NCBI RefSeq assembly: GCF_016741815.1
Contig: NZ_JAERRJ010000001.1
Location: forward strand, 186,001-250,000
Source: Nocardia acididurans
GTDB taxonomy: Bacteria > Actinomycetota > Actinomycetes > Mycobacteriales > Mycobacteriaceae
DNA length: 64,000 bases
Reading direction: 5' to 3'
The position numbers and the translations under genes are program-made. The notes beneath the pieces were generated by a model. That model did no database searches and was not told the origin of the DNA. It saw only the letters and a list, made by a program, of their open reading frames with translations. Below are positions 34,430-42,001 of the stretch, one piece after another. Each line of letters begins with the position of its first letter. Within the stretch, counting starts at the first letter, position 1.

Positions 34430-34681
34430 ATGAAAGAGATGGCCTCGGACATCGACCGTGCAGTGGGGGCTGAACTGTCGGCGGCGCGGGCTCGCCGACG
34501 GCTGACGCGTCCGCAGCTATCCGAGCTGACCGGCCTGGCCGTCAGTACGATTCAACGCTTCGAGAACGGTGAGCGATCACCGGATATGAATCAGCTCTTC
34601 GCGCTGTGTGAAGCGCTCGAGATCCCCATGCGTGAGTTCGTCGCCATGGCCATGCGGAATATGGAGAGACCGCAGGACTAG
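34430..34681 (+). CDS. XRE-family HTH regulator
   Basis: About 83 residues (ATG at 34430; 34424 and 34439 also possible). A clear XRE helix-turn-helix: ELSAARARRRLTRPQLSELTGLAVSTIQRFENGERSP, then LFALCEALEIPMREFV. No good ribosome-binding site is seen, so leaderless translation is possible. It diverges from the 34060-34305 regulator across the GGTCCA operators. A role in controlling the tail locus is inferred from position. Confidence 0.75.
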   Translation: MKEMASDIDRAVGAELSAARARRRLTRPQLSELTGLAVSTIQRFENGERSPDMNQLFALCEALEIPMREFVAMAMRNMERPQD

Positions 34682-34742
34682 AGCGACCGAAGAAAAGGGA
34701 CTTATCGATCCGCGAGCACAACCGCTCGCGGATCGCACACAG

Positions 34743-35006
34743 CTACGCACACCGCGAACCCGCCTCCCCCTCGCCGACAGTCCCGTCCACGCCGCCCCCG
34801 AGGATGGCCTGGGCGTATTCGAGCACGGCCTGCACCGTGTCGACCCCGAGTGCCCGTGAGGCGAGCACGACATCGCAGAGCGTCCCGCGCCCGTGCAGCA
34901 GCCGGAATGCGGCATCGTCCCCGATCACCGCCCCGAGGGTAGCCACAGCGCCTACGCCCTGGCCTGTCACCAACTCAGTTACCGAGCCGATTTGGTCCAC
35001 GACCAC
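34743..35006 (-). CDS. Small hypothetical protein of the regulatory region
   Basis: An 87-residue protein from a GTG with AAGGGGAAG upstream. Codon use is typical of the host. The sequence (IGSVTELVTGQGVGAVATLGAVIGDDAAFRLL, then LGVDTVQAVLEYAQAILGGG) suggests a small helical protein with no known motif. It lies between two small regulators on the same strand. Confidence 0.5.
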   Translation of the reverse strand: MVVDQIGSVTELVTGQGVGAVATLGAVIGDDAAFRLLHGRGTLCDVVLASRALGVDTVQAVLEYAQAILGGGVDGTVGEGEAGSRCA

Positions 35007-35086
35007 CTTCCCCTTTTAACTCCAGTGCTCGTCGTCGAGCGCGGTCCCGGGACAAACCAACACTCGCGTACCAGAACCACGGCTAG

Positions 35087-35479
35087 TTATATCGCATCAC
35101 CCGGACGAGCAGATCCCCAAAGACTCTCAGTAGCAGTGATATTCGCGCGCTTACCGGAAGGTATAGGTGCGTCGGACGATTGCCGATTGTTAGCAGCAGG
35201 GCCTAAAAGCACCACTGCGACAACCCAATTCGTACTCCCCATCGGGAACCCATCGGCATCGGGAAGGAATCCGCCGACATCACAACCCAACACCGTTGCG
35301 ATCAGGATCAATTCGGTGACCGTGAAGGTGGACGGGGCCACCAGCCGTTCTGCTAAAAGGTCACCCGAAAGCCCGATCATCTCCGCCAACTCCCCCGCAC
35401 CCACCCCCGCATCGGTCATTGCCGCCACGACTCCATTCCCGACACGCTTTTCCATCCAGCCCACAAGACCGCCTTCCAC
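35087..35479 (-). CDS. Small HTH (XRE-like) regulator, paralogue of 34060-34305
   Basis: Up to 130 residues (GTG at 35479; an ATG at 35455 is also possible). The core VVAAMTDAGVGAGELAEMIGLSGDLL with FTVTELILIATVLGCDVGGFLP matches the 34060-34305 product. A less ordered C-terminal tail follows. It diverges from the 35663 regulator across the LexA-like box, which could therefore control both. Confidence 0.62.
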   Translation of the reverse strand: MEGGLVGWMEKRVGNGVVAAMTDAGVGAGELAEMIGLSGDLLAERLVAPSTFTVTELILIATVLGCDVGGFLPDADGFPMGSTNWVVAVVLLGPAANNRQSSDAPIPSGKRANITATESLWGSARPGDAI

Positions 35480-35542
35480 CCCGAGTGCAGCAGCGTTATG
35501 ACCCTCCCGACACGCAGGTCACACCGCCGAACAAGTCACGGT

Positions 35543-35562
35543 TCGAACATATGTTCTATTAT
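35543..35562. promoter_or_regulatory. LexA/SOS box overlapping a -10 element
   Basis: TCGAACATATGTTCTA (35543-35558) matches the mycobacterial and actinobacterial SOS consensus TCGAAC-N4-GTTCGA at 11 of 12 fixed positions. A -10-like TATTAT starts inside it at 35557. The box lies between divergent regulator genes, 105 bases before the 35663 start. Confidence 0.72.
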
Positions 35563-35662
35563 CCAAGATGAAGAGAAGGCGTTTCAACGGACGTCGTCCG
35601 CACAATCCGTGGGAGAGCCCACAGCAGAACCGAAACCATATCGCCCTGGAAGGTGAGATCCG

Positions 35663-36442
35663 TTGGTCAACAACATGTTTGGCGAATTCCTGCGGCAGCG
35701 GCGGCTCGACGCCGGGCTCACCCGGAAGCAGCTCGCCGAACGGGCCAGCGTCTCCACCTCGCTCATCGAGAAGGTCGAACTCGGCACCCGATCCACCACG
35801 GTGCACACCCTCCAGGCGCTGCTGGACCAGCTCGACGTCCCACCCGTATACAGGCGTCACATCCTCGAGCTGAGCCTGCCCGAGGCGTTCGGCCGGGATC
35901 CGCGGTCGGTGACCGTCCCTACCGCCCATGACCTCGCGGACCTGGCCAGCATCGACCATCCCGCGAGCTTCTACCGCATGCCGACCTATACGATTGTCTC
36001 GGTCAATGCGGCCTATCAGCGGACATTTCCGGGCATCGACGCCGGCGGGAATTTCGTGGAATGGATGTTCCTCGAACCCATTGCCCGTACGGTCGTGGTC
36101 GAGTGGCGACAGGAGGCGCTCCGCCTCGTGCACGCGCTGCGCATGTTCTCGCCGATCACCGTCTCCGACCCGGGCATCGAACGGGTCATCGCCAATTGCC
36201 GCAAGTCACAGGAGTGGGAAGAGCTGTGGAATGACAACTCGTCGGAACCGGCCGGCGGTGAACACCTCCTGGTCCGGGATTGGACGAATGGACAGGTGCA
36301 GCGCTTGGGGGTTCGCCTCTATAATCCCGAATTCCCTTCGCGCCCTTGGTGGTTACTTCGACTTGTTCCACTTCACAACTCGGCCGAATGCGGTTGGGCA
36401 ACACACCGCACCGGAGTGGGGCCGACCGGTGGGAGAAAATGA
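35663..36442 (+). CDS. XRE-family regulator with MmyB-like ligand-binding domain
   Basis: A 259-residue protein; the TTG start follows GGAAGGTGAG. The N-terminal HTH (FLRQRRLDAGLTRKQLAERASVSTSLIEKVELGTR) is followed by a PAS-like MmyB domain (DHPASFYRMPTYTIVSVNAAYQRTFPG, then EWMFLEPIARTVVVEWRQEA). MmyB regulators usually sense a small molecule and control nearby enzymes. The SOS box upstream is unusual for that family. Candidate targets are the tail locus on one side and the cyclase/flavoenzyme genes on the other. Confidence 0.8.
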   Translation: MVNNMFGEFLRQRRLDAGLTRKQLAERASVSTSLIEKVELGTRSTTVHTLQALLDQLDVPPVYRRHILELSLPEAFGRDPRSVTVPTAHDLADLASIDHPASFYRMPTYTIVSVNAAYQRTFPGIDAGGNFVEWMFLEPIARTVVVEWRQEALRLVHALRMFSPITVSDPGIERVIANCRKSQEWEELWNDNSSEPAGGEHLLVRDWTNGQVQRLGVRLYNPEFPSRPWWLLRLVPLHNSAECGWATHRTGVGPTGGRK

Positions 36443-36509
36443 AAATAGACCGAACGGAATTCTTTGGGACTCCGCATCCGGTTGCTAGAGGTATTGGGGA
36501 ACGTTCGAG

Positions 36510-37343
36510 ATGTGTTCACCGCGGATTGTCCGCATCGCACACGAAACCACCACGGAATCAGCGCGATCGAGCCGGCGGACCTGGCTCGGCGCGGCGGGGC
36601 TCGGCGCCCTGGCGGCCGTGGCAGGCGGCGGGATGGCGCGGGCCGTACTGGTTCCGGCCACCGGCGTGGTCGACCTCACGCACACTCTCAGTCCGGAACT
36701 GCCTGTGTGGCCGGGGAATCCGGCATTCGCGATGGTGCAGGTCGCATGGCACGAGAACGGGGGATTCGGGCAGAACGCGGTGGGGTACTGGGAGCACACC
36801 GGGACGCATGTGGACGCACCCGTCCACCGGGTGCGGGGTGCGGCGTCGGTGGAGCGGATCGCCGCCGAGGACCTCGTCGCGCCCCTGGTCGTCATCGATA
36901 TCTCCGCCAGGGCCGATATGAATCCAGATGCGACGCTTGATATTTCGGATATCGAGAAGTGGGAGGGCAGGCACGGGCGGATTCCCGAACGGGCATTGGT
37001 GGCCATGTATTCCGGATGGGAGCGGCGGCTGGTGAATCCGGGCTCGTTCCTGAATCTGGACGGTCAGGGCCGGCCACACGCTCCCGGATTCGCCGGGGAG
37101 GCCGCTGAATTCCTCGTCACGCAGCGGAATATCGTTGCGGCGGGAGTGGATACGCTGAGCCTGGATCAGGCGGCCACCGGCGAGTACAGGGCGCACAGCG
37201 CGATCCTCGGAGCCGGGCGGTACGGGGTGGAGATGCTGGCGAATCTCGGGCGGGTGCCCGCGGTAGGGGCCACGGTGGTGGTCGGCGCGCCCAAGCACGC
37301 GGGCGGCACCGGTGGACCGTGCCGGGTGCTGGCGTTGAGCTGA
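36510..37343 (+). CDS. Secreted cyclase-family metal-dependent hydrolase
   Basis: A 277-residue protein with a Tat-like signal (SSRRTWLGAAGLGALAAVAGGG, cut near ARA). The cyclase motif HTGTHVDAP (His96, His100, Asp102) binds the metal; VDLTHTLSPELPVWPGNP is the family's opening strand. Relatives include kynurenine formamidase and cyclic amide or ester hydrolases. The substrate is unknown. It follows the MmyB-type regulator by 67 bases and is convergent with the flavoenzyme gene. Confidence 0.85.
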   Translation: MCSPRIVRIAHETTTESARSSRRTWLGAAGLGALAAVAGGGMARAVLVPATGVVDLTHTLSPELPVWPGNPAFAMVQVAWHENGGFGQNAVGYWEHTGTHVDAPVHRVRGAASVERIAAEDLVAPLVVIDISARADMNPDATLDISDIEKWEGRHGRIPERALVAMYSGWERRLVNPGSFLNLDGQGRPHAPGFAGEAAEFLVTQRNIVAAGVDTLSLDQAATGEYRAHSAILGAGRYGVEMLANLGRVPAVGATVVVGAPKHAGGTGGPCRVLALS

Positions 37344-37345
37344 GC

Positions 37346-38911
37346 TCACCAGTCCGGGCGGTCCAGTGAAAGACTGTGCTGGAAAACGGTTTTCGGATCC
37401 CACTCGGATTTGATGCGGCGCAGGCGCGGATGGTTGGCGCCGTAGTAGAGGGCATGCCAGGGGACGCCCGAGGTGTTCCAGCGGGGATCGCCCAGGTCCG
37501 GGTCGGGGTAGTTGATGTAGCTGCCCGCATGACGGTCGCCGGGGACGGGGACGCCGCCGGTATCGGCGTAGATGTCGCGGTACATCTGCCTGGTCCAGGC
37601 GATGAAGCGGTCGTCGTCACCCGGCAGCCGCCAGGCGGCGTGGATGAGCATCTTCATGAAGGAGTCCCGCGCGGGGACCGCGGTGGCATCGGGGGCGACG
37701 GTATTGATCGCGCCGCCGAACGGCAGGAATTCGACCTGGGATTCGCCGAGGAAGCGGATATCGGCCAGATAGCGGTACAGGGTGCGCAGCTGGTCCGGGG
37801 AATAGGCCCGGCGCAGGTAGGCGGCCTTCGTCTTGACGCGGAAACCGGGCATCTCCGCGGCGTAGTAGACGTTCGAAACCGTTTCCGCGTAAGCGGATCG
37901 GGTTACCGGCAGCAGAATCGGGGCCGGGTTCACGCCGTCGGACACCGCGGCCACGAAAGCGTCGAAACGCGTGCGGGCATCCGGGGCGTCGGCGTCCATC
38001 AGGATCAGGATGTCGGATCCGACAGCGCCCGGACGCAAGTGCAGCGGGGCGTACAGACCGGTATCGAGATCGCCCGGGGCGCTGTGCTTTTCGAAGAAAG
38101 CCAGATAGTTGCCGACAAAGCGGACGAAGGATTCCTCGGCGGCGAAAGGCACTATCAGACGGGCGCTCAGCATGCTGCCGGGCGGCTTCGGAAGCGCGCG
38201 GGACGGGTCGGCGCCGTCGGAATTCGGGGAGCGCATCAGGTAGCGCGTCACCACGCCGAAATTGCCGCCGCCGCCCCCGGTGTGCGCCCACCACAGGTCG
38301 GCGTGCGGGCCGTCCCTGGTGGCCAGAATGGTCGTAGCCTTGCCCGCGGCGTCGATCGTGACGACCTCCACGCCGTACAGGTGATCGACGACCAGACCGT
38401 CGCGACGGGACAGCGGACCGTAACCGCCGCCGCTGATGTGGCCGCCCGCGCCGACGCCCTTGCAGATGCCCGCCGGCAGGGTCACACCCCAGCCGCGGTC
38501 GAGCCGGTCGTACACCGCGCCCAATTGCGTTCCGGCGCCGAGGGAGAACGCGCGGTGGGTGTCGTCCCAGCGGACCTCGGACAGTCGCCGCAGATCGATG
38601 ATCGCCTGGGTGCGGTCGTTGTCGACGAAGTCCTCGAAGCCGTGCCCGCCCGAGCGCACGGCGGGTCGCAATCCGTCGGCTACCGCATGTTCGAGGGCCG
38701 TCGCAACCTCGTCGGCGGTGGACGGCAGCACGATCCGCTGCGGGCGGGCGGTGAAGCGGCGGTTGTAGCCGCGTTCGGCAAGGGCCGCGTAGTCCCGGTC
38801 GCCCGGACGGATCACTGCTGGTTCGTCCGCGTGGGCGGCGGGGAGGCCCAGCACGGTGGCCGCGCTGCCGGCGGCGGATGCGGCCAGGAAGCGGCGGCGC
38901 GACAGCGGCAT
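37346..38911 (-). CDS. Secreted FAD-linked oxidase, berberine-bridge-enzyme type
   Basis: A 521-residue protein starting MPLSRRRFLAASAAG, a Tat signal, with GGGGGAA upstream of the ATG. The FAD_binding_4 domain has His90 (RSGGHGFEDF) and Cys150 (PAGICKGVGAGGH), which predicts bicovalent flavin attachment. The C-terminal BBE segment (WDPKTVFQHSLSL) is present. Such enzymes oxidise sugars or secondary metabolites with oxygen. The substrate cannot be read from the sequence. It is convergent with the cyclase gene, with stops 3 bases apart. Confidence 0.88.
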   Translation of the reverse strand: MPLSRRRFLAASAAGSAATVLGLPAAHADEPAVIRPGDRDYAALAERGYNRRFTARPQRIVLPSTADEVATALEHAVADGLRPAVRSGGHGFEDFVDNDRTQAIIDLRRLSEVRWDDTHRAFSLGAGTQLGAVYDRLDRGWGVTLPAGICKGVGAGGHISGGGYGPLSRRDGLVVDHLYGVEVVTIDAAGKATTILATRDGPHADLWWAHTGGGGGNFGVVTRYLMRSPNSDGADPSRALPKPPGSMLSARLIVPFAAEESFVRFVGNYLAFFEKHSAPGDLDTGLYAPLHLRPGAVGSDILILMDADAPDARTRFDAFVAAVSDGVNPAPILLPVTRSAYAETVSNVYYAAEMPGFRVKTKAAYLRRAYSPDQLRTLYRYLADIRFLGESQVEFLPFGGAINTVAPDATAVPARDSFMKMLIHAAWRLPGDDDRFIAWTRQMYRDIYADTGGVPVPGDRHAGSYINYPDPDLGDPRWNTSGVPWHALYYGANHPRLRRIKSEWDPKTVFQHSLSLDRPDW

Positions 38912-39087
38912 GGAATTTCCCCCGGGTGGAGCGACTGACAGAGCTGCCCCAGACCATAGCGACCGGTCGGCCGGGTGGGAACCCTGGTTCATCCGCCGGT
39001 TGCCATCGGTTCACCGATACCGACGTTCTGCGCCGACTGCTATTTCTCGGCAATCATTCATCGCGGTTTTCGCCCATACTGCAAGGT

Positions 39088-39849
39088 ATGACGGATGCGC
39101 GGGCGGTTCGGGTCGAGATCGCGGTGGAATCACTGAGGGGAGTTCGGGTTGCGGCGGAGGCGGGGGCGAAACGGGTGGAGCTGGGGTCGGGGCTGTCGGT
39201 CGGGGGTCTGACCCCCGGGGCCGGATTGATCGAGGCGGCCGTCGCGGGCGCCGGGGAGACCGAGGTGCATGTACTGGTCCGGCCGCGGCCCGGGGATTTC
39301 CGGTACGCGGCGGACGAGGTGGCGATCATGCGGTCCGATATCGCGCGGGCGCGGGAGCTCGGCGCGCACGGGGTGGTGATCGGGGTGCTCGACACCGACG
39401 GGAATGTCCATCGCGAGTTCAACACCGAACTGCTGGCGGCGGCCGAGGGCATGGAGGTCACCTTCCATCGGGCGTTCGACGTCTGCACGGATCCGTTCGC
39501 GGGGTTCGATCTGCTGCTGGAACTGGGGTTCACGCGACTGCTCACCTCGGGGCGGCAGGTTTCGGTGCTCGACGGAGCCGCGCTGATCGGGCGGCTCGAG
39601 AATCTGGCCGACGGACGAATCCAGGTGATGGCCTGCGGCGGGCTGCGGGCCGACAATGCCCGGCGGGTGCTCGAGCTGACCGGGGTACGGGATCTGCATG
39701 CGGCCGTGCGGATTCCGGTGAAGGGGATGTCGGATCCCGAGGGGGAGGTCTCCTTCTCCGAAGTGGGGGTGCCGAGCGGGTTCGATCATTTCCAGACGGA
39801 CGCGTCCGGGGTGGCGGCACTGTGTGAGGCCGTGCGGGCGATGGGGTGA
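39088..39849 (+). CDS. cutC: CutC family protein
   Basis: A 253-residue TIM-barrel protein that begins VRVEIAVESLRGVRVAAEAGAKRVELGSGLSVGG, the CutC opening, with VHVLVRPRPGDFRYAADEV and FHRAFDVCTDP also matching. E. coli CutC was linked to copper tolerance, but its biochemical role is unclear. The ATG at 39088 follows AAGGT; the frame extends further upstream without a sensible start. No signal peptide. Confidence 0.9.
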   Translation: MTDARAVRVEIAVESLRGVRVAAEAGAKRVELGSGLSVGGLTPGAGLIEAAVAGAGETEVHVLVRPRPGDFRYAADEVAIMRSDIARARELGAHGVVIGVLDTDGNVHREFNTELLAAAEGMEVTFHRAFDVCTDPFAGFDLLLELGFTRLLTSGRQVSVLDGAALIGRLENLADGRIQVMACGGLRADNARRVLELTGVRDLHAAVRIPVKGMSDPEGEVSFSEVGVPSGFDHFQTDASGVAALCEAVRAMG

Positions 39850-40074
39850 GGCGCGTTTCCGCAGGTACTGGTGAGTCACATTTGCTGGCGGAGGGGTCGA
39901 GTTTGCTGGCGGCGCAGTAGTTTTCGATTTGCGAGATAGGACGCTTGACCAAAGCGTTGCTGGGGCATATCTTTTGGAGCACGATTTTGCTTCAAAGTGG
40001 CCCGGATCACATCTCAGATCCGTCACGGGACAGCATGCCGGCCCCCGCTGCCCCACTCTCGCAAGGAGTTTCAG

Positions 40075-40881
40075 GTGGTAGCTAGTAGAAGACTGTGCGC
40101 TGTCGGGGGCACGGCGGGCGCGGTCATCGCACTCGTGGCGCTCATGCCGGGCGATGCCCACGCACACGGGTACGTATCCGGGCCGATGAGCAGGCAGGCC
40201 CAGTGCGCGCAGGGCCTCGTCGGCTGCGGGGAGATCCGGTACGAGCCGCAGAGCGCGGAGGGGCCGAAAGGGCTACGCAGCTGCAGTGGCGGGGTCGCGC
40301 GGTTCGCCGATCTCGACGACGACAGCAAAGCGTGGCAGGTGCAGAGCGTCGGGCGCACAGTGACATTCAACTGGACGTTCACCGCGCAGCATCGAACCCA
40401 GAACTGGGAGTACTACATCGGGGACACCCGGGTGGGGGTGGTCGACGGGAACAATCAGCAGCCCGCGCAATCCGTCTCGCACACGGTCGATCTCGGGAGC
40501 TTCACCGGCCGGCAGAAGCTGCTGGCCGTCTGGAATATCGGCGACACAGCCAATGCGTTCTACTCGTGTATCGATCTGCAGATCGGCGGTGCTGGATCCA
40601 CGACCACCGCGCCACCGATGACCACCACGACTCCGCCTGCCACCACCACCCGGCCACCGGTCACCACCAACCCGCCCGTCACCACGCGACCCCCGGGCAC
40701 CCGGCCACCCACCACGACGGCCGGACCGACACCCGCCGGTGAATGGAAGGTCCACGCACAGTACGCGATCGGCGAGGTGGTGACCTATCAGGGCGGCCGC
40801 TACCGCTGCCTGCAGGCGCACACCGTGCACGATCCGAACTGGACGCCGACCGCGACACCCGCGCTGTGGCAACGGCTGTGA
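40075..40881 (+). CDS. Secreted lytic polysaccharide monooxygenase (AA10) with C-terminal CBM5/12
   Basis: A 268-residue protein. The GTG at 40075 is selected because AAGGAG lies before it. The signal peptide ends in DAHA, leaving His as residue 1 (HGYVSGPMSRQAQC), as needed for the copper brace; a second His probably lies in SVSHTV. A Thr/Pro linker (TTTAPPMTTTTPP and on) joins a C-terminal CBM5/12-like domain (WKVHAQYAIGEVVTYQGGRYRCLQAH). Oxidative cleavage of chitin or cellulose outside the cell is predicted. Confidence 0.9.
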   Translation: MVASRRLCAVGGTAGAVIALVALMPGDAHAHGYVSGPMSRQAQCAQGLVGCGEIRYEPQSAEGPKGLRSCSGGVARFADLDDDSKAWQVQSVGRTVTFNWTFTAQHRTQNWEYYIGDTRVGVVDGNNQQPAQSVSHTVDLGSFTGRQKLLAVWNIGDTANAFYSCIDLQIGGAGSTTTAPPMTTTTPPATTTRPPVTTNPPVTTRPPGTRPPTTTAGPTPAGEWKVHAQYAIGEVVTYQGGRYRCLQAHTVHDPNWTPTATPALWQRL

Positions 40882-40888
40882 CGCGGCG

Positions 40889-41842
40889 CTAGATTCCGGC
40901 CGGAGTCGCGTTGGGGGCGCAGGGGATGGTTCGCGGCAGTTCCGGATCCAGCCCCTGCACCGCCAGATGCACCGCCCGCGGATCGCTGGTGAGGAACAGA
41001 TGACCGGTCAGGTCCTCCGAACACCCGTGCTGCAGAATGACATTCGTGGCATTGGGGGCGTCCTTCAACCCCTGGGTGTACGGCACGACCTGGCCGTCGG
41101 TCTCGGTGAGCACCGAGTAGTAGCGGACCTTGTCCGAGTAGACGCCGCTGGCCTGCAATTTGTCTATGAAGGCCGACCCGGCGAGCAGATCGGCGCAGGC
41201 CGCGCACGGCGGGTTCATGGCGGTGTACACGCTGTTGTAGATGCCTAGGGCATTGACGGTGTTCACCAGGCTCTGGGCGACATGGGTGCCCTTCCAGATG
41301 GGCGCCAGCGACACCTGGGCGTCCACGGTCTGATCGCCGCCCAGGAACTGGATGTACGCGGCGCTCACCAGGGTGCCCTCCGACCAGGTCAGGAGTTTCA
41401 CCTTCGGCGCGCCCGTCGCGGCCAGCACCTGATCGACGAAGCGGGCCAGTTCCGGCACCGAGTCCATGATCGGGATGCGGCCGCCGACGCCGCCCAGCAG
41501 TCCGCTGTCGCCGGGGTAGGTGCCGTAGCTGAGCGCGAAGACGCAGTGCCCCTCGTTCTTCAGCAGCGGGGAGACCGCCTGCCAGCTGTTCTCGCCATTG
41601 CCGAACGCGCCGTGCACTAGCACCACCGGCAGCGGATGCGCGGCGGTCGGCTTGCAGGTCCAGTCGTTGCCGCCCGGCGGGTCGTACGGCGGTTTGGCGT
41701 TCAGCGAGGAGTCGATGAACGGGCCCATCCCCCACACCACCGGAAGGTCGGCCGCCGACGCGGTTCCGGGGATGGCAAGGGTGGCGGCCAGCGCACCGGC
41801 CAGGCCGGCGAGCAGCATCGTCTTGAACTTGGCGAGCAGCAT
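40889..41842 (-). CDS. Secreted lipase-like alpha/beta hydrolase (EstA/EstB type)
   Basis: A 317-residue protein with a Sec signal (cut near ASAADLP) and the lipase class 2 opening PVVLVHGAFGNGENSWQAVSP. The nucleophile elbow is LTWSEGT (Ser154) rather than the usual GHSQGG; His in DLTGHLFL and Asp in LTETDGQVV complete a plausible triad. AAGGAG precedes the ATG. Esterase or lipase activity at the surface is inferred from the family. Confidence 0.8.
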   Translation of the reverse strand: MLLAKFKTMLLAGLAGALAATLAIPGTASAADLPVVWGMGPFIDSSLNAKPPYDPPGGNDWTCKPTAAHPLPVVLVHGAFGNGENSWQAVSPLLKNEGHCVFALSYGTYPGDSGLLGGVGGRIPIMDSVPELARFVDQVLAATGAPKVKLLTWSEGTLVSAAYIQFLGGDQTVDAQVSLAPIWKGTHVAQSLVNTVNALGIYNSVYTAMNPPCAACADLLAGSAFIDKLQASGVYSDKVRYYSVLTETDGQVVPYTQGLKDAPNATNVILQHGCSEDLTGHLFLTSDPRAVHLAVQGLDPELPRTIPCAPNATPAGI

Positions 41843-42001
41843 CCGGACAACGCTCCTTAGCCGAAAACATGCGACGCTAGACGGGAAATCGCAACCCTGC
41901 AGCAAATTCAGGGCGTGCGGTCACCGTACTCGGAATCAGCCGCTCACCACCGGATTCCACGCGCCCAGCGTGTCCGGAACCGACCCCCGAACCACCAGCG
42001 G

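Noticed and set aside
10402..36442. Complete inducible prophage
   Set aside because: No integrase, terminase, portal, capsid, replication gene or flanking att repeat was found between the host genes on both sides.
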